Counted from the first letter of the stretch, positions 55,188 through 63,474 are shown. The stretch: 64,000 nt of DNA from Pseudomonas syringae (GCF_021606685.1 NZ_WKCB01000002.1:62001-126000); one strand, 5' to 3'. The notes: generated from the sequence alone by a model not told the origin. Numbers and translations are program-made.

Positions 55188-56150
55188 ATGAGCATTAAGA
55201 CTTTGTTAGCCGCCACTGCCCTTAGTGCAGCGCTCGCCAGCGCAGGAGTGGAAGCAGCCGACATTAGCCACCAAAGGGCAAGCGACGTACAACACCATTT
55301 TGTAGAGGTAAAAGGGGTCCGCATCTTCTATCGGGAAGCGGGCGACCCATCGGCGCCAACCATCGTGTTGCTTCATGGATTCCCTACCTCATCATTCATG
55401 TATCGCGACTTGATGTCGAAGCTAGCGGACCGTTACCACGTGATTGCCCCTGACTTCCCAGGTTTTGGATTCTCGGACAGCCCTGATCGGGCGAAGTACT
55501 CATACACGTTCGACAACATCGCCAAAACCATGGACGGATTTACTGAAGCGCTTGCGCTGAATCGCTACGCTCTTCAAGTGTTCGACTACGGTGCGCCTGT
55601 AGGCTGGCGGATGGCCGTCGCACACCCCGATAGAATCAGCGCAATCATCAGCCAAAACGGGAATGCTTACGTTGAAGGCCTCAGCGAGGGCTGGAACCCG
55701 ATTCAACGTTACTGGAACGCTCCCACTGCCGAGAACCGCAACGCATTGCGCGAGCTGCTCAAACCAGAATCAATCAAGTGGCAATACACGCATGGCGTAG
55801 CGGACCCTGACAGTATCGCACCTGAAACATACACCTTGGATTACGCGTTCGTTTCGCGACCAGGTAACGATGAAATCCAGCTAGACCTGTTCGCAGACTA
55901 TGCTACCAACGTGAAGCGCTACCCCGAGTTCCAGGCGTATTTCCGCAAATATCAGCCGCCGATGTTGGCCGTCTGGGGAAAGAACGATCCGTTTTTTCTC
56001 CCGGCAGGAGCGAACGCGTTCAAGCGTGATATTCCCAAAGCTGAGGTACATCTCTACGACACCGGGCACTTCGCACTGGAAACACACTTGAACGAGATCA
56101 GTGGCGAAATCCACCGTTTCCTAGACCGGAATGTGGTGCAGCAAAAATAA
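55188..56150 (+). CDS. Exported alpha/beta hydrolase with Asp nucleophile
   Basis: 320 residues. Signal peptide SIKTLLAATALSAALASAGVEA, cut near residue 23. Oxyanion motif LLHGFPTSSFMYRD (~62-75), nucleophile Asp in VFDYGAPVGWR (~131) and catalytic His in DTGHFALETH (~291). Asp at the elbow suggests an epoxide hydrolase/haloalkane dehalogenase-type enzyme. Periplasmic location is unusual but recurrent in Pseudomonas. RBS AAGGAG precedes the ATG at 55188. Controlled, by context, by the divergent LysR protein. Confidence 0.88.
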   Translation: MSIKTLLAATALSAALASAGVEAADISHQRASDVQHHFVEVKGVRIFYREAGDPSAPTIVLLHGFPTSSFMYRDLMSKLADRYHVIAPDFPGFGFSDSPDRAKYSYTFDNIAKTMDGFTEALALNRYALQVFDYGAPVGWRMAVAHPDRISAIISQNGNAYVEGLSEGWNPIQRYWNAPTAENRNALRELLKPESIKWQYTHGVADPDSIAPETYTLDYAFVSRPGNDEIQLDLFADYATNVKRYPEFQAYFRKYQPPMLAVWGKNDPFFLPAGANAFKRDIPKAEVHLYDTGHFALETHLNEISGEIHRFLDRNVVQQK

Positions 56151-56239
56151 GTCCTGTCGCACTTCTGCAACGGCGGGCCGTGCGCTCGCTGTTGCTGGTC
56201 CTCTCTACTCACTCGTTAGCGTGTTGTGTGTTACGTGGC

Positions 56240-56330
56240 TCAATAGCGCCTAGCTTCGTAGAAACATCCGACTGACTGCTTTTGGCCGATTTCTGCCTGT
56301 CGCGACCGGTTGAAACCGATATCGCCGCGA
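56240..56330. repeat. Dispersed spacer palindrome with tail (inverted orientation)
   Basis: TTCGTAGAAACATCCGAC followed by TGCTTTTGGCCGATTTCTGC and CTGTCGCGACCGG: the same family and tail as 36226-36298, on the opposite strand. It separates the hydrolase and lipoprotein genes. Confidence 0.55.
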
Positions 56331-56417
56331 CGATTCAGCCACAAAATTTTCAGCCTTTACGCAATGCGCCTCCTCTTTTGCTGTCTGTAACCCTGACTCC
56401 GCAAAAGGAAAGGCTTC

Positions 56418-57020
56418 ATGTCGATACCCCCTCTGCTCTGCCTGCTTGCATTGCCGTTGTTCGCAGGCTGCCAGTTTTTGCCCCATACCAACTACTTTAC
56501 CGCGCCCGAAAACGAGCCCAACCCTGCCTGGGTACGTATCGTCGACTACACGCAGCACGCCGAAATTTACCAATACGAAAACGGCAAACGTTCGGGCGGC
56601 GCCGTTCGCACCGGCCCCCTGCCGTTCACCCACACACAGGACGTGGGCATGCCAAAGGCAGGGCAAGACCTTACATGGGACTATTACGAAACGCAGATCC
56701 GACCCGGTATCGAAACGCAAGTGGATCTATTCTGGGAGGGGACACGCACTCGTTCCTGCTATGTCTCGACTAAGTTCACGCCCCAAGCCGGACGCTATTA
56801 CCAGTTCAGGCTGACATCCGGCTCATCAGGCAACTGTAGGTTATACGCATCACTGATCGAGCGCGACAAGGAAGGAAGCGGTTGGCATCTCACGCCAAAC
56901 CCGCAGGTGACCTATAACGGCGATGGACCGACGGCCAAAACCCATTACGAGAACAGCCGCTTTGAGAACCCCAATTATCGTCCACCCGCGGATCTCTATC
57001 CGGGGATAGACGTTTACTAA
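56418..57020 (+). CDS. Lipoprotein, hypothetical
   Basis: 200 residues. Lipoprotein signal MSIPPLLCLLALPLFAGCQF (Cys18). The mature part is beta-rich with two Cys (~114 and 135; RSCYVSTKF, SGNCRLY). AAAAGGAAAGG precedes the ATG. No family recognised. Confidence 0.75.
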   Translation: MSIPPLLCLLALPLFAGCQFLPHTNYFTAPENEPNPAWVRIVDYTQHAEIYQYENGKRSGGAVRTGPLPFTHTQDVGMPKAGQDLTWDYYETQIRPGIETQVDLFWEGTRTRSCYVSTKFTPQAGRYYQFRLTSGSSGNCRLYASLIERDKEGSGWHLTPNPQVTYNGDGPTAKTHYENSRFENPNYRPPADLYPGIDVY

Positions 57021-57049
57021 ACAGGTAAACGACTACAAGGAATCGTTGA

Positions 57050-57364
57050 TTGGCTAGCGCAAAATACTTCCGAATGATCGGTGAGCGAGCCTCAGAGGAT
57101 CTGTTTGCATGGTCGGCATTTGTCGTGCAAACAGAATTCCTATGGCAAGACACGGCGTCAGTCCAGGACGCTGTCGCTTGGCAGCGTGTTTGGTTCGAGC
57201 TGGAAATACTCAACGGGCTTGCATTGGCGCAATGGGAGGATGAGGGAAAGCCTGATAACTGGTCGTGCCGCTGGAACGCCGACTATCGACAAGAAGCGGC
57301 GGTCCTGGCGAATGAGTTGTTGGAGCTGCTGTGCGATGCAGTCTGTTCAAAACATGCCGAATAG
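57050..57364 (+). CDS. Small hypothetical protein, immunity-like size
   Basis: 104 residues from the TTG at 57050 with AAGG nine bases upstream; an ATG at 57074 is the alternative. All-helical and acidic (QTEFLWQDTASVQDAVAWQR, AVLANELLELLCDAVC). Not recognised. It follows the lipoprotein gene by 29 bp and may be co-transcribed. Confidence 0.45.
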   Translation: MASAKYFRMIGERASEDLFAWSAFVVQTEFLWQDTASVQDAVAWQRVWFELEILNGLALAQWEDEGKPDNWSCRWNADYRQEAAVLANELLELLCDAVCSKHAE

Positions 57365-57379
57365 AAACTCGGCTGCTCA

Positions 57380-57670
57380 ATGAACCTTTGTCTTTGGGGA
57401 CTTGTCATTACGAAAATGGGCATGACCCGGTATATCCGGCTAGACCTGTCGCAAGGTGAGTATATGGAAGACATAGATGATTTTGGATTTAGATGCCACG
57501 AGCTACTAGTTGAGCTTGATGCCCCCAATACCAAAATGATGATGATGGTGGTCTCGAAGAGAGTTTCAGGGCCTGATTGGGATGAGGAAGTCAAAAAGCA
57601 TCATGAAGCATACAAGGCCTGGAACTCTTTTCTTCATCCCGTTACCGTCCCTCCAGACGATCAGCATTAG
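57380..57670 (+). CDS. Small hypothetical protein
   Basis: 96 residues; start uncertain (57380, 57416 or 57422, none with a clear RBS). The part from MTRYIRLDLSQGEYMEDIDD on looks coding and includes HELLVELDAPNTKMMMMVVS. Not recognised. It is 15 bp after the preceding small gene. Confidence 0.45.
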   Translation: MNLCLWGLVITKMGMTRYIRLDLSQGEYMEDIDDFGFRCHELLVELDAPNTKMMMMVVSKRVSGPDWDEEVKKHHEAYKAWNSFLHPVTVPPDDQH

Positions 57671-57827
57671 TTCTTATTAAGTGGCCAGAAGGTTCCCGAA
57701 CAATGGGGCTGGGCACGACCAAGTGTTGTAAATGCTTCTATCGTATCGGGCCGGAATCAGTCTGGGGTATCGCCATTGCCAGCTTTGAGTCGAAAGCGGC
57801 TTTTAGTAAATGGCGGCTAATGGCCCA

Positions 57828-57984
57828 GAGTGTGTAAAAACGCTTCACCAAAATTTAAGTGTCCGCGTCTACGTCAAATCTGAAATTTATCGGTACGTCA
57901 GCAGATGTGGATTTTGCGTAGAAGCGCGATTTTCGGTTCGGTTTTGAGTACCTGTCGCGCTCAAAAACGTTTTTCCACAGCCTC
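57828..57984. mobile_element. MITE-like element, copy 2 (157 bp)
   Basis: Same ends (GAGTGTGTAAAAACG ... CGTTTTTCCACAGCCTC) and similar interior as 36071-36225, same orientation. Preceded by GGCCCA and followed by a GGCCAGAAGCAGCC spacer dyad. Confidence 0.75.
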
Positions 57985-58083
57985 GGCCAGAAGCAGCCAT
58001 TCATAATCCCTTAAGGTATAGGGATGCTAACCTCGCTAGGCCAAACTGAGGCAAGGCACCTGAGAGATTCCGGGGATCAAAAA

Positions 58084-58539
58084 ATGGAAGAAACACTCTC
58101 CTCTACATTTATGCGCACCAAAGGGAAGCCCATAAGTTTCAATGGAAAAACTATCGTTGCGATCATGGAGATCAAGATCACAGAGCCCAGAACCGTCTTT
58201 TCAGTTCGTCGATTGGGCGCTACGAACGGTCGAGTGCAAGGATTGGCATTAAAGATGATGGGCGGGCAAATCGTCGTCGAAGGCTCTGGCAACGGCTGTC
58301 CCGAAATAGTTTTGTGGTCTGATACCAGTCCCGATGCTTTGGAGATAGAAGTGTTTTCTAAAGGTGGAAACGTTCTAAAAATCTGGAACGTCTGGAAGAG
58401 CGCTTTTGGCATGAATGCATGGGTTGGCAATGCTGGAATTCACGTCCACGGGACCGATGGCACGATGACGTTGGAATGTAGCGACGGGGTGGGTGATGTC
58501 GACTTCTCCGATTATGTGGTTGTTGTGGAAAAACGATAA
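58084..58539 (+). CDS. Hypothetical protein (151 aa)
   Basis: Start ATG 58084 (MEETLSSTFMRTKGKPISFN) rather than 58024, whose extra residues look non-coding. Beta-rich, acidic, no signal peptide or membrane segment (VQGLALKMMGGQIVVEGSGN; KIWNVWKSAFGMNAWVGNAG). Resembles immunity or phage-tail-like small proteins in size and composition, but no family can be named. Confidence 0.5.
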   Translation: MEETLSSTFMRTKGKPISFNGKTIVAIMEIKITEPRTVFSVRRLGATNGRVQGLALKMMGGQIVVEGSGNGCPEIVLWSDTSPDALEIEVFSKGGNVLKIWNVWKSAFGMNAWVGNAGIHVHGTDGTMTLECSDGVGDVDFSDYVVVVEKR

Positions 58540-58606
58540 TGCACGGAGTTATGTCGGCTTTGGGTCGACTCCCCCCCATAGTGAACGGCGGAGGTCGTTC
58601 AAACCC

Positions 58607-58876
58607 CTAACCAACCTCTTTATGAAGTTTCGTAACCAGGTAAAGGTTTCCGATGATCCACGGTTCACCGTCGCTCTGAATGAGTACGGGAAAATTTGGT
58701 AGGTATCCCTTTTCGCCCGTTATGAACTCATAATCCGGTAGGCTTTTCGCGGTCCCGCGATCAGGCGACTCGAGGAAGCACAACGTTACTGGCCTGAACT
58801 CAGAAATGAGGACTCTACGTGCGCTCGAGTCGTAGCGCGCTTGCCCGGTTTTGCTCCTGATGTGATTTCTTGCCAC
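58607..58876 (-). pseudogene. Possible N-terminal remnant of a site-specific integrase at the island right end
   Basis: An 89-codon minus-strand frame contains FITGEKGYLPNFPVLIQSDG and EPWIIGNLYLVTKLHKEVG, then stops. The pattern 'PVLI-DG-PW---NLYL' recalls the start of tyrosine recombinases that lie at the ends of integrase-trio type islands and read inward from ~80 bp inside the end, as this frame does. No catalytic domain remains. Recognition is by pattern only. Confidence 0.35.
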
Positions 58877-58901
58877 GACGAATTATCCGGGAATGTTAGC
58901 T

Positions 58902-58911
58902 GTATGGGCAT
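58902..58911. repeat. Motif near the right end related to the left-end repeats
   Basis: GTATGGGCAT inside the dyad CTGTATGGGCATACAG (58900-58915). It resembles the two GTATGGACATT repeats near the left end and may be a recombinase arm site. Confidence 0.35.
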
Positions 58912-58958
58912 ACAGTGCTACGCTCGGATTATGCTGTCAATAGGGCTACATTCGGACT

Positions 58959-58963
58959 ATCGT
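58959..58963. repeat. Right 5-bp direct repeat (ATCGT) at the island junction
   Basis: Partner of 29925-29929; preceded by the island terminus CATTCGGACT. Confidence 0.8.
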
Positions 58964-59909
58964 CAAAGATCATCAAGGTGGACAGGTGCGCGAACACCCG
59001 GGCGACGCCTGCCAGCCCATCGCGAAAACCATCGATGTGCAGCTGTTCGCGGGCGTAACGCTGCTGCTCTTCGGCGCTTAATTGCGGCGGTTGTGGGGCG
59101 ATCAGCGTCCAGGGCGTGGGCGACCAGACCAGCAGGTACATCGCAATCACTTCGGCAAAGGTCACCAAGTGGTTGTCGGCGGTGCTGCTGGTGAAGATGG
59201 GTTTTTTCACCCCGCCGAAGAAGCGTTCGCGCAGTGTCTCGTTACTGTCCAGCGCCGGGAGCAGGTCGGCGCGATGGTAATAGCTGGCGCGATGCCCATA
59301 GAGGCTGGCGCTGTCATTGACCACGGCGCCTTCCAGGTATTCGTCGAACAGCCCCAGGCGCGCGATCAGTGCGTGAATCGCCCGTAGCATCGGCCCGGCC
59401 ACGTCGTCGGCATACACCTGGTCACCGCTCATCATCAGCAAGGCCGGGCGTTGCTCGGGCAGTTGGGCTGCCGCCAGCAGGCGGTCGACGCAGAGCAGGC
59501 CTTCGTCGGCATGATGGTGCGGTTTGCGGCAGGAACCATGCATCAACTGATGGAGGCGGCTGTGCAGCACGAACGTCGGCAACGGCGCATCGGCGTATAG
59601 AAGATGCGGTGCCCACTCGGCAATACCGACGCCGTCGACCTGCAGGTCGTAGCCGATGGTTACATCCTCAGGCAGCGCTTGAGCGAGGGTGATGTCAAGC
59701 AGGTGGATAACGGCATGGCGCCCCACGGGCACGGTTTGGCAGTGCTGCGCACGCAGGTCGATCACCTGCGTCTCACCCTGGGGTAATTGCAGGCGCAGGG
59801 TCAATGGCAGGGCACGACTGCCCACCAACCAGATGACCAGGCGCTGCGGCTCCAGGCGCCTGAGCATCGGGCCAGCAATCACAGCGGGCAGAGTGTCGGG
59901 TTGCGGCAT
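58959..59909 (-). pseudogene. PhoD-like metallophosphatase gene, N-terminal half (split by the island)
   Basis: Start ATG 59909 (MPQPDTLPAVIAGPMLRRLE). About 317 residues to the junction, with the PhoD/metallophosphatase block LLMMSGDQVYADDVAGPMLR (metal-binding GDQVYAD) and ending HLSTLMIFDD. Beyond that the frame runs 10 codons into the island and stops. Joined to 28974-29925 it gives IFDD-GHDITDDWN, the next metal-ligand block. No signal peptide, so the ancestral enzyme was probably cytoplasmic, of the PhoD-like type found in Pseudomonas. Confidence 0.87.
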
Positions 59910-60058
59910 CAAGGACGGGGCTCAAGCAAAGTGGAATCTGGGAGGGTAGCGCAGAGGATGTCAGCGTTTTGTTAACCGCAGGCAGCGTCGGGCGCTGCGC
60001 ACTGGCTCAGTGGCCTGGGCCGGGATGAAGGGTCCCGGCCTGGACTCTGAGTTGCCTC

Positions 60059-62287
60059 TCAGTTCGACTTGGGCACGGTAAATTTGAACTCACTGCCGCG
60101 GCCCAGCTCACTCTCGGCGACGATCTTGCCGCCATGGGCCTGGACGATGCCTTGGGTGATGTACAGGCCCAGCCCGCTGCCCGTGGGGTTGTTTTCGGTC
60201 TGCGTCCAATAGCGATCAAACACATGCGGCAACTGTTCAGGCGCAATGCCTTCGCCGGTATCACGCACCGAAAATACGATTTCTTCACCGTTGCTCATCG
60301 CGCTGATGCCGATATTGCCTTGGCGCGGCGTGAATTTGATGGCATTGCCGATCAGGTTCGACAGCACCTGGAACAGGCGCTCCGGGTCCGCGTGGATCAG
60401 CAGGCCGGGCTCGGCATTGAATGACAGGTCGATGCCTTTCTCCATCGCCAGCGGCGCGAGCAGCGAGTAAGCCTCTTCGAACATCTGGCTGACATCCAGC
60501 GGCACCGGCTTGACCACATAGCGGCCGGCCTCGATTTTCGACGTGTCGAGCAAGTCTTCCAGCAACACGTTCATGCGCCCGGCAGCCTGTTGCATGGTGT
60601 CGATGGCCGAGGAAATGCGCCGTGAGGTGTGTGGGCCGTCCGAGCTGAAGGCCTTTTGCATCATGCCGCAGAGCATAGAAATCACGGTCATCGGGTTGCG
60701 CAGGTCGTGGGACACCACGGCCACCAGTTCATCACGCGCGCGCACCGCTTGTTGCTCGCGCAGCACCTGGCGAGCCAGGTCGTTTTCCAGGGCCGAGCGG
60801 CGCAGGTCGTTGGCGGCGAAACGGTCGCCATGGCTCCACTTGGTGGAGATGCCGGCCATCTCGACTTTCCAGATTTCAAACGACGTACGTGGGCGAAGGC
60901 GCAGGCCTGCGTCGGAGCTTTCCAGGTTGAGTGGCTTGTTCGGGTCACCGCTCCAGTTGATGTTCTCTTTCACTTCCGGGCGGAACCACAGCACACCGTT
61001 GTCCACCGGCTTGGGCAGGCTCATGGCCAGGACCCCGCTGGCGACTTGTTGAAACTCGGCGGCCGGTGGGTAGACCGACACCAGGTTATGGCTGGAAAAC
61101 ACCGGCTCGCCGCCTTCCTGCAGCCACTTGTGCAGGGCGCGGATCTGCGCAGGTTCCGGGCAGTTGCCGTAGCGGTGCAGTTGTTTGTCTTCGATGATCG
61201 CCACGCCGCCGGACAGGGTCAGGTCCATCAGCAACTGGCCTTGCTGGGCCAGGCCGTCGAACACATTGGCGTCCGACGCTTTCATCGCGCGGTCCAGCAG
61301 CGCCAGGGCCTCGACTTTCTCTTCGCGCTGGCGGCTCAGATCCAGGGCTTCCATGGCGCTGATCTGCAAAGACAACACCTGGCCGATGGTCTGGCAGGCG
61401 GTCCGCAGGTCATTGGGCACCAGCAACGGCTCGCGGTTGCCGCAACTGATCAGCCCCCACAGCTTGTCACCCTTCATCAACGAGATGCTCATGGACGACA
61501 ACACGCCCATGTTTTGCATGTACTGGCAGTGGATCGGCGACACGCTGCGCAACGTGGCGAAGCTCAAATCCAGCGGCTGGTCGGTGTCCGGGCGCAACTT
61601 GGGCAGCAGCGGCACCGGCTCGTAGGCCGCGTTCGGGATGATCCGTAGCCAGTTGGTGCGATACAGCTCGCGGGCTTGCTCCGGGATGTCGGACGCGGGG
61701 AAGAACAGCCCGTTGAACAGCTCCATGGACGGTGCCGATGCTTCGGCGATCACTTGGCCATGGCCTTCGTCTTCGAAGCGATAGATCAGCACTCGGTCAT
61801 AGCCGGTCATAGCCTGGATTTCGGTCACGCTGATTTCGTACAGCGCCTGCAGGGTTTTCGCTGCCTGCAGACGTTGCAGCATCTTGCCCAGGTCGCTGGT
61901 ACGGCCCCCCAGCGCGCGCGGGCTGAAGTCTTTCAGGCGCGGTTCGAACTCCAGCACCAGCACGCCCTGATGGCGATGCAACAGGCCTTCGAACTCGGCA
62001 CCGTTGAGGCTGACGTGCAGCGGCGGTGCGTCAAAAAACGTGTTGTGCTCGGCCATGGCCTGCACTGCCTGGGCGTGCTCGGCGCCGATCAGCGTTTGCA
62101 GCGGCTGGCCGAGCAGCGTCTCTGGCGCATGGCCAAACAAGGTGCCGACGTTGGCGCTGATCTGGACGATATTCAGCTCAGGCTCGGACAGCGTCAGCAG
62201 TACACCGTGGGGCTGAATCGCCCCCGGGAAACGGATGGGCTCGTCAGCACAGTTGGCAAGCAGCTCTTCAAAATCTTCGGGTTTCAT
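60059..62287 (-). CDS. bphP: Bacteriophytochrome histidine kinase BphP
   Basis: 742 residues from the ATG at 62287, which overlaps the bphO stop (ATGA). PAS-GAF-PHY sensory core: biliverdin-binding Cys13 in LLANCADEP, the PASDIP motif with Asp200, His253 in SPIHCQYMQNM, and the PHY tongue PRTSF (466-470). The kinase has H-box His527 in VSHDLRNPMTV and the ATPase boxes (NLIGNAIKFTP, DTGEGIAPEQ, GSGLGLYITQ). A full red/far-red sensor kinase. It should bind biliverdin made by the coupled BphO and phosphorylate a receiver, perhaps the one at 63094. Confidence 0.96.
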   Translation of the reverse strand: MKPEDFEELLANCADEPIRFPGAIQPHGVLLTLSEPELNIVQISANVGTLFGHAPETLLGQPLQTLIGAEHAQAVQAMAEHNTFFDAPPLHVSLNGAEFEGLLHRHQGVLVLEFEPRLKDFSPRALGGRTSDLGKMLQRLQAAKTLQALYEISVTEIQAMTGYDRVLIYRFEDEGHGQVIAEASAPSMELFNGLFFPASDIPEQARELYRTNWLRIIPNAAYEPVPLLPKLRPDTDQPLDLSFATLRSVSPIHCQYMQNMGVLSSMSISLMKGDKLWGLISCGNREPLLVPNDLRTACQTIGQVLSLQISAMEALDLSRQREEKVEALALLDRAMKASDANVFDGLAQQGQLLMDLTLSGGVAIIEDKQLHRYGNCPEPAQIRALHKWLQEGGEPVFSSHNLVSVYPPAAEFQQVASGVLAMSLPKPVDNGVLWFRPEVKENINWSGDPNKPLNLESSDAGLRLRPRTSFEIWKVEMAGISTKWSHGDRFAANDLRRSALENDLARQVLREQQAVRARDELVAVVSHDLRNPMTVISMLCGMMQKAFSSDGPHTSRRISSAIDTMQQAAGRMNVLLEDLLDTSKIEAGRYVVKPVPLDVSQMFEEAYSLLAPLAMEKGIDLSFNAEPGLLIHADPERLFQVLSNLIGNAIKFTPRQGNIGISAMSNGEEIVFSVRDTGEGIAPEQLPHVFDRYWTQTENNPTGSGLGLYITQGIVQAHGGKIVAESELGRGSEFKFTVPKSN

Positions 62288-62898
62288 AGCAGTACCTCCT
62301 GGCTGTCGAGCCATTGCTCAAAGCAGCTGAATGTCGAACGGGCAGCCTCCACCGCTTGCTGTCTGGCGAGGGTGTCCAGCGGCATGCTGCCCAGGTAATC
62401 GAGAAAGTCCTTCCAGCGCCGACCGGTTTCGGCACCGTACACATTGAGGAACGCACCGCCGTTGTCGGCGTTAATGCCTAGGCGCTGAGCCATTTCCCGA
62501 CGCAGCACCTGGCCACCCAAGGTCGCGCCCTCCAGCACATACAAGGTGCCGAGGCAGGCTGCGGGGGTGTCAAGGGACGGCAGGTGGGCACAGCGGGGCA
62601 GGGCATGGATGGCGGACGCTGTCAGGCCAAGGGCGTGGAGGTCACTCAGCAGCGTGGGAGTTTTCACCCGCAGTGCCTGGTCGAATCCATCGGGGATCAA
62701 GCCACTGTCGTACAGCGCCTCTTCCATGGGTTGATAAAACCCGTAGTAAGCCTGGAGCAAGCGCTGGTAGCCAGCGGCATCCAGGTGCTCAGAGAAAAAC
62801 GGCAGGCGTTTTTCCAGCGCGACGTGCAGCAGGGCAGTGCCTGTGCGCAACGCTTCCAGCAAGGAGGGCGCACCAACATCAGAGGCCTGTAAATGCAT
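62284..62898 (-). CDS. bphO: Heme oxygenase BphO
   Basis: 204 residues. Heme-ligand His25 in GTALLHVALEKRLPF; distal helix motif with ATLGGQVLRREMAQRLG. Bacterial heme oxygenase that opens heme to biliverdin, the BphP chromophore. First gene of the bphO-bphP pair, with the 4-base ATGA overlap typical of Pseudomonas. Confidence 0.95.
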   Translation of the reverse strand: MHLQASDVGAPSLLEALRTGTALLHVALEKRLPFFSEHLDAAGYQRLLQAYYGFYQPMEEALYDSGLIPDGFDQALRVKTPTLLSDLHALGLTASAIHALPRCAHLPSLDTPAACLGTLYVLEGATLGGQVLRREMAQRLGINADNGGAFLNVYGAETGRRWKDFLDYLGSMPLDTLARQQAVEAARSTFSCFEQWLDSQEVLL

Positions 62899-63093
62899 TC
62901 AGTGAGCTCGAACTGTGGGCCTTGCGACCATGAATGACGCTGATTAAACGGGCGACAATTCTACACAACTCGTGGCCGTCAGCTTAGCGCCAAGGCGATT
63001 ATGCTGACCGGTGGATCAGAAAAGTCGCTCCTTGCCTTCGTAATGACCGCCGTCAGTGTACCTAAGTTCGGGAAAAGTGATATCGCCGCGCTA

Positions 63094-63474
63094 TCAATGC
63101 ATCGATGAGCCCTGCTGGGTCAGTGCAGTTTGTACGCACGCTATCAAATGCTCGGTGCTCCACGGTTTGGGCAGGAACCGTACGGAACCGCCCAACTGCT
63201 GTGCCATCCTCGCATTGCCGGAAGTCAGCAGTACCGGCACCGTCGGCCAGCGATGGGCCACCACCCGGCTCAAGTCATAACCATTGAGCAACCCTGGCAT
63301 CTGGATATCGCTGACAATCAGGTCCACCGGATCATCGCCGCGCTCCAGGTAAATCATCCCTTCATCCGCCGACGGGAACGATGTCACCACCGCCCCGAAA
63401 TCTTCCAGCACATCCACCATCAACGAGCGAATGATCTCGTCGTCTTCCAATACCAAAATCGATGGCTGAGCCAT
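63094..63474 (-). CDS. Single-domain response regulator near bphP
   Basis: 126 residues from the ATG at 63474 (MAQPSILVLEDDEIIRSLMV). Asp56 in LIVSDIQMP, Thr84/Ser85 in LLTSG, and Lys103 in LPKPWS. No output domain. It is upstream of bphO on the same strand with a ~195-bp gap, so it is a likely BphP partner, though not in the same tight operon. Similar to the island receiver at 32425. Confidence 0.9.
   Translation of the reverse strand: MAQPSILVLEDDEIIRSLMVDVLEDFGAVVTSFPSADEGMIYLERGDDPVDLIVSDIQMPGLLNGYDLSRVVAHRWPTVPVLLTSGNARMAQQLGGSVRFLPKPWSTEHLIACVQTALTQQGSSMH

Larger units (their letters stand above)
29930..58958. mobile_element. Genomic island (~29.03 kb) inserted in the PhoD-like gene
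   Basis: The ends are defined to the base: one protein is split between 29925 and 58959, a 5-bp repeat flanks the insert, and the termini are inverted (left AGTCC-AATG, right complement AGTCCGAATG). The circularised ends would read GGACT-ATCGT-AGTCC, a symmetric core like a tyrosine-recombinase crossover site. Content is mosaic: insertion sequences, a small tyrosine recombinase, regulators and unrelated enzymes, with many decayed pieces. No conjugation or replication gene set was seen, so it is not a self-transmissible element as it stands. It is not at a tRNA. Confidence 0.85.

Noticed and set aside
30243..58010. CRISPR array or integron attC array
   Set aside because: The palindromic spacers are not regularly spaced, no cas genes or IntI-type integrase are present, and the consensus lacks the attC core sites.
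58607..58876. A complete small gene at the island right end
   Set aside because: The conserved part stops abruptly and lacks any complete domain; it was kept only as a possible integrase remnant.
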